A stretch of DNA of 64,000 bases from Dyadobacter sp. (lineage in GTDB: Bacteria; Bacteroidota; Bacteroidia; Cytophagales; Spirosomataceae), in assembly GCF_017744695.1 (NCBI RefSeq), contig NZ_JAGIAS010000006.1:461506-525505 (forward strand), given 5' to 3'. The notes under the pieces were generated by a model that made no database searches, was not told the origin of the DNA, and was given only the letters and a program-made list of their open reading frames with translations. The position numbers and the translations under genes are program-made. Positions 1 through 8,449 of this stretch are shown here, in pieces (the first letter of the stretch is position 1; each line of letters opens with the position of its first letter).

Positions 1-619
1 ATCATTGCTCGACATCGATTTTGGTTCATACCCATTTGTTACCAGCTCTACGACCATGACAGCCGGTGCTTCTACCGGATTGGGCATTGCGCCACGTCAG
101 ATTGGTGAAGTGTTCGGTATCTTCAAAGCTTACTGCACACGTGTGGGAAGCGGTCCGTTCCCGACTGAATTGAATGACGAGGTAGGCGAGGAAATCCGTA
201 AAGAAGGCCGTGAGTTCGGTGCGACTACCGGCCGCCCGCGCCGTACCGGCTGGCTCGACCTGCCTGCATTGAAATATGCGATCATGATCAATGGTGTAAC
301 GCAGCTGATCATGATGAAAGTGGACGTTCTGACCATTTTCGATAACATCAAAGTTTGTACACATTACCGCCTGACCGACGGAACTTTAACCGACCAGGTT
401 CCTTATGACCTTTGCGACGAAGCCGTTGAACCGGTTTACAAAGATTTCAAAGGCTGGAAAACCTCCCTGGACGGCGTGCGCGATTTCGACGCGATCCCGG
501 CGGAATTGAATGCATATGTGAAGTTCCTCGAAGCGGAATTGAACCTGCCTATTACATTTATTTCGACCGGCCCTGACCGCGAAGCGCTGATCAGCCGGGA
601 GGCGGCTGAGGTAGCGTAA
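1..619 (+). CDS. purA: Adenylosuccinate synthetase, C-terminal part (5' end outside window)
   Basis: This enzyme makes adenylosuccinate from IMP and aspartate using GTP, the first step from IMP to AMP, in the cytoplasm. Only the last ~205 residues are present and the frame is open to the left edge (codons begin at base 2). The fragment starts in the family's LLDIDFG-YPFVTSS block, contains the arginine-rich substrate loop GRPRRTGWLD, and ends in the usual STGPDR tail; full-length relatives have about 425-430 residues. The stop at 619 is followed by a perfect palindrome and then by a convergent helicase gene, so the palindrome may end both transcripts. Identification is firm. Confidence 0.95.
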   Translation, partial: SLLDIDFGSYPFVTSSTTMTAGASTGLGIAPRQIGEVFGIFKAYCTRVGSGPFPTELNDEVGEEIRKEGREFGATTGRPRRTGWLDLPALKYAIMINGVTQLIMMKVDVLTIFDNIKVCTHYRLTDGTLTDQVPYDLCDEAVEPVYKDFKGWKTSLDGVRDFDAIPAELNAYVKFLEAELNLPITFISTGPDREALISREAAEVA

Positions 620-651
620 TTGTGATCTAAAATCAGGAGTGTACAACGTTA

Positions 652-722
652 ATGTCACCCTGAGCGGAGTCGAAGGGTATTTGCATCGCGCAAATACCCT
701 TCGACTCCGCTCAGGGTGACAT
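652..722. repeat. 71-bp perfect palindrome between convergent genes
   Basis: Two 33-base arms (652-684 and 690-722) are exact reverse complements around a 5-base loop, which would give a very stable hairpin in RNA from either strand. It lies between the 3' ends of purA and the SNF2 gene, so a bidirectional terminator or a REP/MITE-like element are the obvious readings. The outer part (CTTCGACTCCGCTCAG followed by GTGACA) recurs near 45.6 kb in a second convergent gap, so this is a repeat family rather than a one-off terminator. Confidence 0.85.
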
Positions 723-752
723 CGTTTTTATGTAATTCAATAGGAAATCAAC

Positions 753-3695
753 CTAAGAAAGCAAATTCAAAACATCCTCCCGCGTCAGCGACTTGATAAA
801 GCCTTCTTCACTCGAGATCAAATCATCGGCCAGCTGCTTCTTCGAGCGCTGCAATGCGAGGATCTTTTCTTCTACTGAGTTTTTCGTGATAAATTTATAA
901 GTGAACACCGTACGGTCCTGACCAATGCGGTGCGCGCGGTCCACAGCCTGTGCTTCAATGGCCGGGTTCCACCATGGATCGAGAATGAAAACATAGTCCG
1001 CCGCCGTGAGGTTAAGACCTAATCCCCCGGCTTTCAGGGAAATGAGGAAAATCTTGATGTTCTCGTCGTTCTGGAAAGACTCCACCTGCTCCTGGCGGTC
1101 GCGTGTGGCGCCGTCGAGGTAGGCGTAACTGATATCCTTTTCGTCCAGGTAATTCCGGAAAAGATCAAGGTGTTTAATGTACTGGCTGAAAATCAATATT
1201 TTATGATCCTCGCTCATGACGGTTTGCAGCTTATACAACACGTCTTCAAACTTGCCCGAATCGTATGCATAGTCGGGATCGACCATCACCGGGTGGTTGG
1301 CGAGCTGCCGGAGCTTGGTCAAACCCTGCAATACCACGAGTTGTGATTTCGACATACCCTCCGAATCGATGCTTTGGAGGATGAGGTTACGGTAATAGGC
1401 TTTCGCTTCCTCGTAGGCCTTTTCCTGCTCGTCCGACATATCGCAGTACTGAATGCTTTCGACCTTTTCGGGCAAATCCGTTGCAACCTGCGATTTTAAT
1501 CTCCTTAATATAAACGGCTTAATGAGGTTATAAAGCCGCTTTGTTTTTTCTTCATCACCTTTCTTCTCGATCGGGATCTGGAATTCATCCCGGAAAAACG
1601 TCTGGCTGCCGAGTAATCCGGGGTTCACAAACGACATTTGCGACCACAAATCCAGAGTATTATTTTCAATGGGCGTACCCGTCAGAACGAGCCTGTTTGC
1701 CGAATTGAGGCGTCTTACAGCCTTGGTAATGATCGATCCCGGGTTTTTGATCGCCTGCGATTCGTCGAGGATCACGTAATTAAAACGGTAGTCCTCCATG
1801 AGTTCAATGTCCAGCCTGATAATGCCATAGGAAGTCAGTATCAGGTCGTAATTATCGAACTGGGCGGTGTCTTTCTCACGGTTGGTACCCGTATACAGGA
1901 GCACGCGCATATCTGGCGTGAATTTGCTGGCTTCGAGCTGCCAGTTGTAGAGCAGCGACGTCGGCATAATGAGGATCGACGGACGATCCGCGCCGCCTTC
2001 TTTTTCGGATTGCAGCAACGCGAGTGTCTGCACCGTTTTTCCCAAACCCATATCGTCTGCAAGGCAGCCTCCGAAGCGGTATTGTTTCAGAAAACGCAGC
2101 CAGTCATAACCTGTTTTCTGATAGGGGCGCAGCAGGCCCTGGAAATGCAATGGCGATTCTGCCGGTTCGATATGCTGGAAATTTCGCAGGTTTTCGAGCT
2201 TGCGGCTGATCACCGCTGTGGCCAGGTTATCCTCTTTCAGCTCTTGCACCAATGCCAGGTGGTGCATTCGAAGGCGCAGTTGGTCAGTTTCATGACTGCT
2301 TTCGGTAAACGAGAAAAACTCCGAATATTTGGTAAACCACCATTCGGGGATCACCGCTATTTCGCCGTTGGGCAACGGAAATTCCTTTTTTCGGTTGAGA
2401 ATGTAGTTCCGCAGCTGAATAAACGGAATCTCAAACTCGCCGAAAAGTACTTTTGCGTGAATATCGAACCAGTCGCGGCCTTCCTGTATGGAAATGTCGA
2501 GCGACGAATAACCCAGGAAATAGCGTTTGGTATCGGCCGTGTTCTGCCGTACCGCAATACCGTGCTCGGCCAATGCGATCGCATTGCTTTGCAACCAGCC
2601 GAATGCTTCCGATTTGGGCATCTGGACCTTTCCGTTGCGGATATTCAGGCCCAAATCCTTCAATGTCCGCACATGCGCGCCCTCGACCTCGATATTCCTT
2701 TTAACTTTATTGAAAAAATACTCGTTGCCTTTCTTCTCCATGTGTACGCTCGACGCATGCGCGAAGCTGTCGTAATGGAACGAGAAGCCCGCATACTGAA
2801 AGGAAAGGTCGAATGCCACGTCATTATCTTCTTCTTCCAACACTTCCACATCCTCGTTATCCTGGAAAAGGATAGCGGATTTCTTTGGATTGGAAGAATA
2901 TTCCGAGATCGTAAGAATGGTTTTTGGCACGGACGACACATTTCTGATTTCGAAACCGCGGGCCACCACATCGTAGGAGGCAATGAGCGGAGCTACAAAA
3001 CGGCCGTAATACTGCTCTTCAACCTGCCCCGGAATGGCAATGAACTTCTTCGCGAGGAACGGTTTGATCTTTTTGCCGTCCACATTGCCCTCGAAATGGT
3101 AAAGATGCCCGTCGAGCACGAGCCACGCGGGATCTTCGCAAATCAGGAAAGCATTTTTGTACTGGAATTCCAGTTTCTGCATTTGATGCCGGATCGTCGG
3201 GAAATAGTGGGTGTTATCCTCATTCCGGATGAAGTGGAACCGAATCGTCGCTTTTTCAGACTCCCAGGTAACGGGCTTCCATAGCGGATTGCCATCATTA
3301 CCCATGATGAAAATGTCCTTTCCGGCGAGCCTTTCGAGGATGCGCGATTTGCAGCTTTCAAGATAGCCCGCAATTGTTTCCTGAATGGCCTTGTCGCCCT
3401 TTTGAGGGTCATAAACTTTCAGGAAGAAATCTACCGCATTCAGTTTCTTCGGGTTGTATTTTTTGAGCACTACGTCCTGCTGAATGTCGTCGATCAGCTT
3501 GACGAGCTCAAAATCCCTGGTATCGAGGCCCGAGCGGAATTCCTTGATGTTTTTAGAGGAAATGTTCTGCACCTGAAACGAAAAGTCGCCCTGCGCATTA
3601 AGCTGGACGACAAAGGCTTCGAAGATGTACCCCAGATACTCATGGTTAAGAATTGAATAAACAATTTTAAACGGCTCTGAGGGAGAAACTTTCAT
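753..3695 (-). CDS. SNF2-family DEAD/DEAH-box helicase
   Basis: A 980-residue superfamily 2 ATPase expected to translocate on double-stranded DNA and remodel protein-DNA complexes in the cytoplasm; its physiological partner is unknown. The first ~520 residues match no motif I can name. The two RecA-like lobes follow: motif I DDMGLGKT near residue 547, motif II DESQ at 644-647 (in place of DEAH), LTGTPIENN shortly after, and a C-terminal lobe with LKAGGLGLNL, DPWWNPAIEAQA and RAHRIGQ near 920. Length and order fit bacterial SNF2 proteins. It appears monocistronic: a hairpin and a possible promoter lie upstream and purA converges downstream. A 548-codon antisense ORF inside it is a shadow. Confidence 0.9.
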   Translation of the reverse strand: MKVSPSEPFKIVYSILNHEYLGYIFEAFVVQLNAQGDFSFQVQNISSKNIKEFRSGLDTRDFELVKLIDDIQQDVVLKKYNPKKLNAVDFFLKVYDPQKGDKAIQETIAGYLESCKSRILERLAGKDIFIMGNDGNPLWKPVTWESEKATIRFHFIRNEDNTHYFPTIRHQMQKLEFQYKNAFLICEDPAWLVLDGHLYHFEGNVDGKKIKPFLAKKFIAIPGQVEEQYYGRFVAPLIASYDVVARGFEIRNVSSVPKTILTISEYSSNPKKSAILFQDNEDVEVLEEEDNDVAFDLSFQYAGFSFHYDSFAHASSVHMEKKGNEYFFNKVKRNIEVEGAHVRTLKDLGLNIRNGKVQMPKSEAFGWLQSNAIALAEHGIAVRQNTADTKRYFLGYSSLDISIQEGRDWFDIHAKVLFGEFEIPFIQLRNYILNRKKEFPLPNGEIAVIPEWWFTKYSEFFSFTESSHETDQLRLRMHHLALVQELKEDNLATAVISRKLENLRNFQHIEPAESPLHFQGLLRPYQKTGYDWLRFLKQYRFGGCLADDMGLGKTVQTLALLQSEKEGGADRPSILIMPTSLLYNWQLEASKFTPDMRVLLYTGTNREKDTAQFDNYDLILTSYGIIRLDIELMEDYRFNYVILDESQAIKNPGSIITKAVRRLNSANRLVLTGTPIENNTLDLWSQMSFVNPGLLGSQTFFRDEFQIPIEKKGDEEKTKRLYNLIKPFILRRLKSQVATDLPEKVESIQYCDMSDEQEKAYEEAKAYYRNLILQSIDSEGMSKSQLVVLQGLTKLRQLANHPVMVDPDYAYDSGKFEDVLYKLQTVMSEDHKILIFSQYIKHLDLFRNYLDEKDISYAYLDGATRDRQEQVESFQNDENIKIFLISLKAGGLGLNLTAADYVFILDPWWNPAIEAQAVDRAHRIGQDRTVFTYKFITKNSVEEKILALQRSKKQLADDLISSEEGFIKSLTREDVLNLLS

Positions 3696-3778
3696 TAGGA
3701 TATCGTTGGCTAAGATTCGTGTTGATGCCGAAGAAGCCCTTCCGTAAATCAGCAGGGTTCTTTCGATTTGGGAAACTT

Positions 3779-3786
3779 CAAATATA
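3779..3786 (-). promoter_or_regulatory. Possible -7 box for the SNF2 helicase gene
   Basis: Read on the minus strand this is TATATTTG, which fits the Bacteroidota TAnnTTTG element, about 84 bases before the ATG. No convincing TTTG -33 box is seen at the expected 19-21 base distance, so the call is weak. Confidence 0.35.
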
Positions 3787-3854
3787 ATTTAAATCAACCC
3801 GAAAAGAAAGCCCCTTTCCGCCATTCCCTAAAAAATATTGTCGAATAAATTAGT

Positions 3855-3885
3855 AGCCAGGCTACAATATTTTCGTAACCTGGCT
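3855..3885 (-). terminator. Hairpin downstream of the PEP-mutase-like gene
   Basis: AGCCAGGCTA at 3855-3864 pairs with TAACCTGGCT at 3876-3885 with one mismatch. It sits 45 bases after the stop of the minus-strand gene ending at 3930 and before the SNF2 gene, so it probably ends that transcript. The following run on the minus strand is T-rich but not a pure T tract. Confidence 0.45.
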
Positions 3886-3929
3886 GCCAATGGTATTTAG
3901 TTATGATGCAAAATATGAATGAATACCTG

Positions 3930-4700
3930 CTAGGCAAATAGGGGTGAAAAGCTTTGCGCTTCGAGGATATTTTTTGCCAATGTGCCGGTTTGGGTCGTCA
4001 TTTTGCTGAAAAGAAAAGGTCCCATGCTGATCCTTTTGACATTCAATGATTTCAACGTGTCGAAGTCGGGGAGCGCAGGTACGCACATGACGTTCACGGG
4101 CAGGATTGTTTCGCGGGTGATAGTCTGAATATCCTCGGTCCTCGCTACACACGGCACGAAAATCCCGTGTATACCCGTCGTTTCGTAGCTGTTAATGCGG
4201 CTGATGGTTTCGTCGAGTGCATTAGGCAGGCCCAGCAGGAACGGGTCGGTTCGGATGTTGAGAAATATTTTGACATTTTCCCGTTCGAGCCGGTTCACGA
4301 TTTCTGTAAGTAAGTTTTTGAAATCCCCAGCAGGGCGGAGCTGGCGCGTGGGCTTGGGCAGCGTGTCTTCCAGGTTAATTCCGGCGACACCGACATCATA
4401 AAGTTGCTTAATGTGCCCGGCAATGCCTCCCGCCGTATCACTGTATCCACCTTCAATATCGACTGTGAAAGGGATTTTAACAGTTTCGGTGATCCGTTTC
4501 GCGACACGCAGGATCGTGTCGAACGGCAGGTTTTCGCCGTCGTCGTAACCGAATGCTGTGGCGAGGGCGTGACTAGAAGTACCAATGGCCTTGTAACCTG
4601 CAGCCTCGAAAATGTGTGCGCTGTTGACGTCCCAAATATTACCCAGCAGGAGTGGTTCTGTTTGTTGATGAAGTTGCGAGAATGTTTCGAAAGTGTTCAT
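3930..4700 (-). CDS. Isocitrate lyase/PEP mutase superfamily protein
   Basis: A 256-residue TIM-barrel enzyme of the isocitrate lyase/phosphoenolpyruvate mutase superfamily, members of which make or break C-C or C-P bonds next to a carboxylate; the substrate cannot be told. Seen: an N-terminal LLLGNIWDVNSAHIFEAAG block, DIEGGY in the metal-binding position, INLEDT, and IRTDPF. The KKCGH signature of true isocitrate lyases is absent, so that activity is unlikely; 2-methylisocitrate lyase-like or oxaloacetate hydrolase-like roles remain possible. I chose ATG at 4700 (MNTFETF) over an upstream in-frame ATG at 4742 because the family normally begins there and a promoter-like box lies at 4740-4747. 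The AraC-type regulator upstream on the same strand may control it. Confidence 0.85.
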   Translation of the reverse strand: MNTFETFSQLHQQTEPLLLGNIWDVNSAHIFEAAGYKAIGTSSHALATAFGYDDGENLPFDTILRVAKRITETVKIPFTVDIEGGYSDTAGGIAGHIKQLYDVGVAGINLEDTLPKPTRQLRPAGDFKNLLTEIVNRLERENVKIFLNIRTDPFLLGLPNALDETISRINSYETTGIHGIFVPCVARTEDIQTITRETILPVNVMCVPALPDFDTLKSLNVKRISMGPFLFSKMTTQTGTLAKNILEAQSFSPLFA

Positions 4701-4739
4701 GATCTGAAATTGCCTTTGTTTGAAAATGCATTGATAGAA

Positions 4740-4747
4740 CAAAGGTA
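4740..4747 (-). promoter_or_regulatory. Possible -7 box for the PEP-mutase-like gene
   Basis: On the minus strand the sequence is TACCTTTG, matching TAnnTTTG, 40 bases before the chosen ATG at 4700. A TTTG lies further upstream (plus-strand CAAA at 4774-4777), but the 26-base spacing is longer than usual. Confidence 0.4.
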
Positions 4748-4793
4748 TTTCAGTTGCCCGGCCGGAAATTGTACAAACCGGAACGGCCCGATT

Positions 4794-5606
4794 TTAATTG
4801 ATCAGCATTTGGTTAACGGCCGAAAGGTTGCTCAGATAGGCCGATGGCGTAAGTCCGGTGAACGATTTAAAATCCCTTATAAAATGCGACTGGTCGAAGT
4901 AGCCCGCGTCATAAGCAATGGAAGTGAGCGGCAACTTGTTTTCTCCGATTAGTTTGAGGCTCGTTTTGAAACGGTGGATCTTATCGAACGACTTGGGCGA
5001 AAGGCCGGTGTGCTGGTAAACCAGTTTGTGCAAATACCGGGTCGTAATTCCGAACGTGCCGGCTGTCCGGCCGATATTATTTTCACTAGGGTCTTTCGTA
5101 AGGCTTGTCAGAATGCGGGCGATTTTATCCAGCCGGTCTTGCCGCCGTGATGCGCGCATGAGCTTGCCGGTGAAAAAGTCGTCGAGCAAGGTAATGCGTG
5201 CGGCAGCCGAATTAGCTTCTTGCAAACGGCCGTGCAAATCCCGGATATCCTTGCCCATCACATCGGTCAGGTCGGAAACCTGATCGTTGAAAATCCCGAT
5301 TTCGTCGTCCAGTAAAAACGAGGTAGCATGCGTGAAGAAGCGGACGCCGAGCATCAGGTGTGCACCCGACGACCGGATGGGCAGTGGGCGCGTGATTTGT
5401 CCCCAGAGTTCAATGGCCGGATTTTTATGGAAGCTGTTTTCTTGAAAAGATTCCCAGATGCCGTCGCCCAGGTTAAAAATTACCTCCATGTCGCCACTGG
5501 GAAACACCGTATCCTCATAGGCCGCATTGCCCTCGGATTCGAAGATGTAATAGTGCCGAATGTACGGGGCTAATATTTGGGCTGGTTGAAAATGCTGAAA
5601 TTCCAT
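4794..5606 (-). CDS. AraC-family transcriptional regulator
   Basis: A 270-residue regulator. The N-terminal ~150 residues form a cupin-like sensor region of the type common in Bacteroidota AraC proteins (PYIRHYYIFES, then FPSGDMEVIFNLGD). The C-terminal ~100 residues hold the double helix-turn-helix: FGITTRYLHKLVYQHTGLSP, and the second helix pair ending AGYFDQSHFIRDFKSFTG, which is the classic AraC signature. It lies 93 bp upstream of the PEP-mutase-like gene on the same strand and is probably its regulator (inference). It is only distantly similar to the second AraC gene at 7.3-8.1 kb. Confidence 0.9.
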   Translation of the reverse strand: MEFQHFQPAQILAPYIRHYYIFESEGNAAYEDTVFPSGDMEVIFNLGDGIWESFQENSFHKNPAIELWGQITRPLPIRSSGAHLMLGVRFFTHATSFLLDDEIGIFNDQVSDLTDVMGKDIRDLHGRLQEANSAAARITLLDDFFTGKLMRASRRQDRLDKIARILTSLTKDPSENNIGRTAGTFGITTRYLHKLVYQHTGLSPKSFDKIHRFKTSLKLIGENKLPLTSIAYDAGYFDQSHFIRDFKSFTGLTPSAYLSNLSAVNQMLIN

Positions 5607-5663
5607 GTTTTGAGCATTTAGGTTGCTTCTCCCGGTGCCCGCTTTCGCGAATCAACGGGTGGG

Positions 5664-5671
5664 CAAATATA
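5664..5671 (-). promoter_or_regulatory. Possible -7 box for the AraC-type gene
   Basis: The minus strand reads TATATTTG, a match to TAnnTTTG, 58 bases before the ATG at 5606. No good -33 TTTG is seen, so this is tentative. Confidence 0.35.
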
Positions 5672-5711
5672 GATTTGGCTAACGATCCGTCATTGTATAA
5701 AACGGAACAAA

Positions 5712-7253
5712 TCAATGGGCCACAACATTCCAATAACTGCTGAGAATGTGACTCAACTGCCCATGCTGGTCACCAGCGTTTTCAGAAGCCCATGCGACGA
5801 TCCCGTCTGGTCGTATCAGCAGGGCGCTTAAATCAAGCCGGTTTTTAACACTGCCAGAAATGTACCTGAGTCGGTCACCATATTCATTTGCCAGTGTTTG
5901 AAGTGATGCATTTGTATTCAAGTCAAGGAGTATCATCCGGCCATCGTGCATCAGCTCGCCGATTTTGATACCATCTTCAAACTCAAAGTCGGGAGTACTG
6001 CGCCCCATGATAGGGTGGCCTCCGCCGAGATCGTAACGCGTGTGGACGCCCCAAATTCTGCCCGCCATGTAGGTGGCGCCGTCACGGGTGTTGATAAGGT
6101 CGCGGAGAATCGCGTACAGTGCACGTGCGTGCGGGGCAGGCTGCATAATGGCCACCTGCGCGCGTGACCAATCGAGAATTTGTGCACCGATCGGGTGGCG
6201 TTCGGTGTGATAGCTGTCCAGTAGCTCGTCGGCAGCGTGGTTTTGAATGGTGGCGGCGAGCTTCCAGCCGAGGTTCATGGCATCGCCCAGGCCGAGGTTG
6301 AGTCCCTGACCACCCAGCGGAGAATGAATATGTGCAGCGTCGCCGGCCAACAATATCCGGCCGTCGCGGTAGCGGGTAGCCTGGCGGGCCCGGTCGGTCC
6401 AGGTGGTAGCGGTGTGCAACACATTAATGGTCACATCGGTCTCCGAAACACGGCGTAAAACCTCCTGGACGTGTTCGCGTGTGATCCGCTGATCGGAGTT
6501 GTGGAATGCACCGCCATCAAAGTCCTGGATAAGTACATAGCCCGGCTGTGATTGCATGTACATGCCCGCGGAGGTGACGTTGCGCCCGGGACGAAGTTTT
6601 TCCGGATCCGCCATATCCACGAGCGTTGTATAGCCTGTGAATTCAGGTTCAGTACCGGCAAACTCAAAACCGCCCATTTTGCGCACAATGCTGCGGCTAC
6701 CATCGCAGCCGACGAGCCATTTGGCCTCAAAGGACTGGTCAGCCGACCATACCGTTACACCTTCATCGGTTTGATGAACGCCGGTAACCGGAAAGCCGCG
6801 CCTGATTTCGACACCCAGGGCCGCTGCGCGACGTGTCAGGATGGTTTCAAGTTCTGCTATTTCGGATATCAAACTGGTTTCGGGCGAGCCTGGAAGGCGG
6901 TATTCCCATTGAGAAGAGTCAATATTGCCTTCCAGAAGCGGAATGCCTGCAAAATGCCCCACCTGCCTTTGGGTCCCTGGCTGGGGCGTCGCGGTGGTGT
7001 GCGGATTTTTGAGTCGCTTGTGTATTTCCAGTTCTGCGAACAGTCCGCGGCGGTAGAGTGCCTCGATAGTGGGCGCAGAGAGTCCGCGTATTCCAAAGGG
7101 AAGGCGTTTTAATGGTGAATGCGGGTTTTCGGCCTTTTCCAGGATCAAGACCGAGCATTTTGCCAATGCGAGCTCGCAGGCGAGAAAGAGGCCCACGGGG
7201 CCTGCGCCGGCAATGACGACGTCGTGTATGGATTGTTGGGTTGTAGCTTTCAT
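5712..7253 (-). CDS. FAD-dependent aromatic/antibiotic monooxygenase (rifampicin monooxygenase-like)
   Basis: A 513-residue class A flavoprotein monooxygenase that would hydroxylate an aromatic or polyketide substrate with NAD(P)H and oxygen. Seen: the FAD-binding GAGPVGLFLA near residue 15, the VGCDGSRS (DG) motif near 181, and AGDAAHIHSPLGGQGLNLG near 301 with GWKLA after it. The C-terminal third has LLDSYHTERHP, RYDLGGGHP and a thioredoxin-like end with LLIRPDGIVAWA, the layout of PheA/TfdB-type enzymes including rifampicin monooxygenase (Rox). I recognise the resemblance to Rox from memory, but the substrate cannot be assigned. An AraC-type gene ends 41 bp upstream on the same strand, suggesting inducible expression. 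Confidence 0.88.
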   Translation of the reverse strand: MKATTQQSIHDVVIAGAGPVGLFLACELALAKCSVLILEKAENPHSPLKRLPFGIRGLSAPTIEALYRRGLFAELEIHKRLKNPHTTATPQPGTQRQVGHFAGIPLLEGNIDSSQWEYRLPGSPETSLISEIAELETILTRRAAALGVEIRRGFPVTGVHQTDEGVTVWSADQSFEAKWLVGCDGSRSIVRKMGGFEFAGTEPEFTGYTTLVDMADPEKLRPGRNVTSAGMYMQSQPGYVLIQDFDGGAFHNSDQRITREHVQEVLRRVSETDVTINVLHTATTWTDRARQATRYRDGRILLAGDAAHIHSPLGGQGLNLGLGDAMNLGWKLAATIQNHAADELLDSYHTERHPIGAQILDWSRAQVAIMQPAPHARALYAILRDLINTRDGATYMAGRIWGVHTRYDLGGGHPIMGRSTPDFEFEDGIKIGELMHDGRMILLDLNTNASLQTLANEYGDRLRYISGSVKNRLDLSALLIRPDGIVAWASENAGDQHGQLSHILSSYWNVVAH

Positions 7254-7294
7254 ATTTGGATGATTGAGCTACAAAATTCCGCAATGCCCGCGCC

Positions 7295-8113
7295 TCAGGC
7301 TTGAACAAACGCGACAAAATCGTTGCTGATCGCCAGTTTTCGTTTTTTTGCATTTCGTGCGAATGTGGCCGGTGTAGTACCGCTGTATCGTTTGAATTCC
7401 CTGCTCAGATGTGCCTGATCGGCGTAGCCCAGCTCGTGTGCCAGACCGGCAAGATTCGTCTCCGGGGCGTGCCAAAGGTGGTTTCGGACCTGTTCAAAGC
7501 GTATCAGCGCGGAAACGTCCTTCACCGTAAAGCCCGAAGATCGTTTGAATTTTCGCTCCAATGTACGGATCGTTGCATCGGCTGCTATGGCCACGTGACT
7601 CACGGGAATCGTACCATTTGCTTTCCGCATTGCAGCGCCGGCCTTTGCCAACATACTATCGATCGCTACTTGCGACGGTGTTTGCAGAAAGTATTGTTCC
7701 AATTCTATAATGACCTCATTGACCTTCTCCGAGGCCATTAGATTATCGAGTTTTGCTTGAAGTTGCGCTACGGGATGCACGAAGATGTGCACACCAGTCT
7801 TTCCGGAGGGAGGGAGTCCAAGCAAGTCGAATACTGTCCAGGGGAAGCACCTGACACCAATGACCTGCAAACCGCCCTTTGTCTGAAAAATAGCGGGCTG
7901 ATTGAGCAAGCCCATCAAAAATGGGGAAGGCAGCGGCAGCAAGCGGTCATTTTCGGAAATAGTATGAAGCGTTCCGAAATAGAAAATGATTTCCGCATAC
8001 CCATCCGGCTCGACCTGGAAAATGGATTCCTGATCTCCGAAGTAGCGGTTATCATACCAAAAGCATTTGATAATATCCCGAAGTACCTCGGGTGGTTCAA
8101 ATTCCTGGTGCAT
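7295..8113 (-). CDS. AraC-family transcriptional regulator
   Basis: A 272-residue regulator with an N-terminal sensor region (FWYDNRYFGDQESIF, then EPDGYAEIIFYFG) and a C-terminal AraC DNA-binding domain: IAADATIRTLERKFKRSSGF followed by HELGYADQAHLSREFKRYSG. I chose ATG 8113 (MHQEFEPPEV); a TTG seven codons upstream would extend it but lacks support. It starts 37 bp after the end of the tRNA terminator and is followed 41 bp later by the flavin monooxygenase gene, so the two probably form a regulator-enzyme pair. Confidence 0.9.
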   Translation of the reverse strand: MHQEFEPPEVLRDIIKCFWYDNRYFGDQESIFQVEPDGYAEIIFYFGTLHTISENDRLLPLPSPFLMGLLNQPAIFQTKGGLQVIGVRCFPWTVFDLLGLPPSGKTGVHIFVHPVAQLQAKLDNLMASEKVNEVIIELEQYFLQTPSQVAIDSMLAKAGAAMRKANGTIPVSHVAIAADATIRTLERKFKRSSGFTVKDVSALIRFEQVRNHLWHAPETNLAGLAHELGYADQAHLSREFKRYSGTTPATFARNAKKRKLAISNDFVAFVQA

Positions 8114-8149
8114 GGTGCAAGATAACGCGCGCAAGAAGGGAGCGCAACA

Positions 8150-8180
8150 AAAAAGGAGCTGCGATTGCTCGTAACTCCTT
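8150..8180 (-). terminator. Rho-independent terminator of the tRNA unit
   Basis: AAGGAG (8153-8158) pairs with CTCCTT (8175-8180) and CGA pairs with TCG inside the loop. On the minus strand the stem runs straight into a T tract (plus-strand A run at 8149-8154). It is 13 bases past the 3' end of tRNA-Leu. Confidence 0.8.
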
Positions 8181-8192
8181 GGGAAATTTTAG

Positions 8193-8278
8193 TACCGGGG
8201 ACGGGAATCGAACCCGTACGGGCGTTTCGGCCCACAGGATTTTAAGTCCTGCGTGTCTACCAGTTCCACCACCCCGGC
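8193..8278 (-). tRNA. tRNA-Leu (anticodon TAA)
   Basis: The minus strand folds as an 86-base cloverleaf: acceptor GCCGGGG pairing with CCCCGGT (one G-T), a D arm around GGTGGAACTGGTAGACAC, anticodon stem CAGGA/TCCTG with loop CTTAAAA (anticodon TAA), a long class II variable arm GGGCCGAAACGCCC, and T arm ACGGGTTCGATTCCCGT. The long variable arm and anticodon identify leucine. CCA is not encoded. It follows tRNA-Gly after 64 bases on the same strand. Confidence 0.97.
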
Positions 8279-8342
8279 AAAGCCAGGTACCGGTACCAGT
8301 GAAGAGAAAAAAAGCACCGTCTCCGGTGCTTTGCTCTCTCTG

Positions 8343-8415
8343 AGCGAAAGACGGGGTTCGAACCCGCGACCTCGACCTTGGCAAGGTCGCGCTCTACCAG
8401 CTGAGCTACTTTCGC
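8343..8415 (-). tRNA. tRNA-Gly (anticodon GCC)
   Basis: A 73-base cloverleaf on the minus strand: acceptor GCGAAAG/CTTTCGC, D arm GCTCAGCTGGTAGAGC, anticodon stem CGACC/GGTCG with loop TTGCCAA (anticodon GCC), short variable loop and T arm CGGGTTCGAACCCCG with one wobble. CCA is not encoded. It is the first gene of a two-tRNA transcript, with a promoter-like pair of boxes 35-65 bases upstream. Confidence 0.97.
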
Positions 8416-8449
8416 GTATTTTTCATAACCGTTCCCGATTATTGTGGTG

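Noticed and set aside
1638..3284. 548-codon plus-strand ORF inside the SNF2 helicase gene
   Set aside because: It is the exact antisense of a gene with clear helicase motifs, has no recognisable family features and no start context; long antisense frames are common at this GC content.
3930..4700. True isocitrate lyase of the glyoxylate shunt
   Set aside because: The KKCGH motif is missing and the protein is only 256 residues, well below isocitrate lyase length; kept as a superfamily member only.
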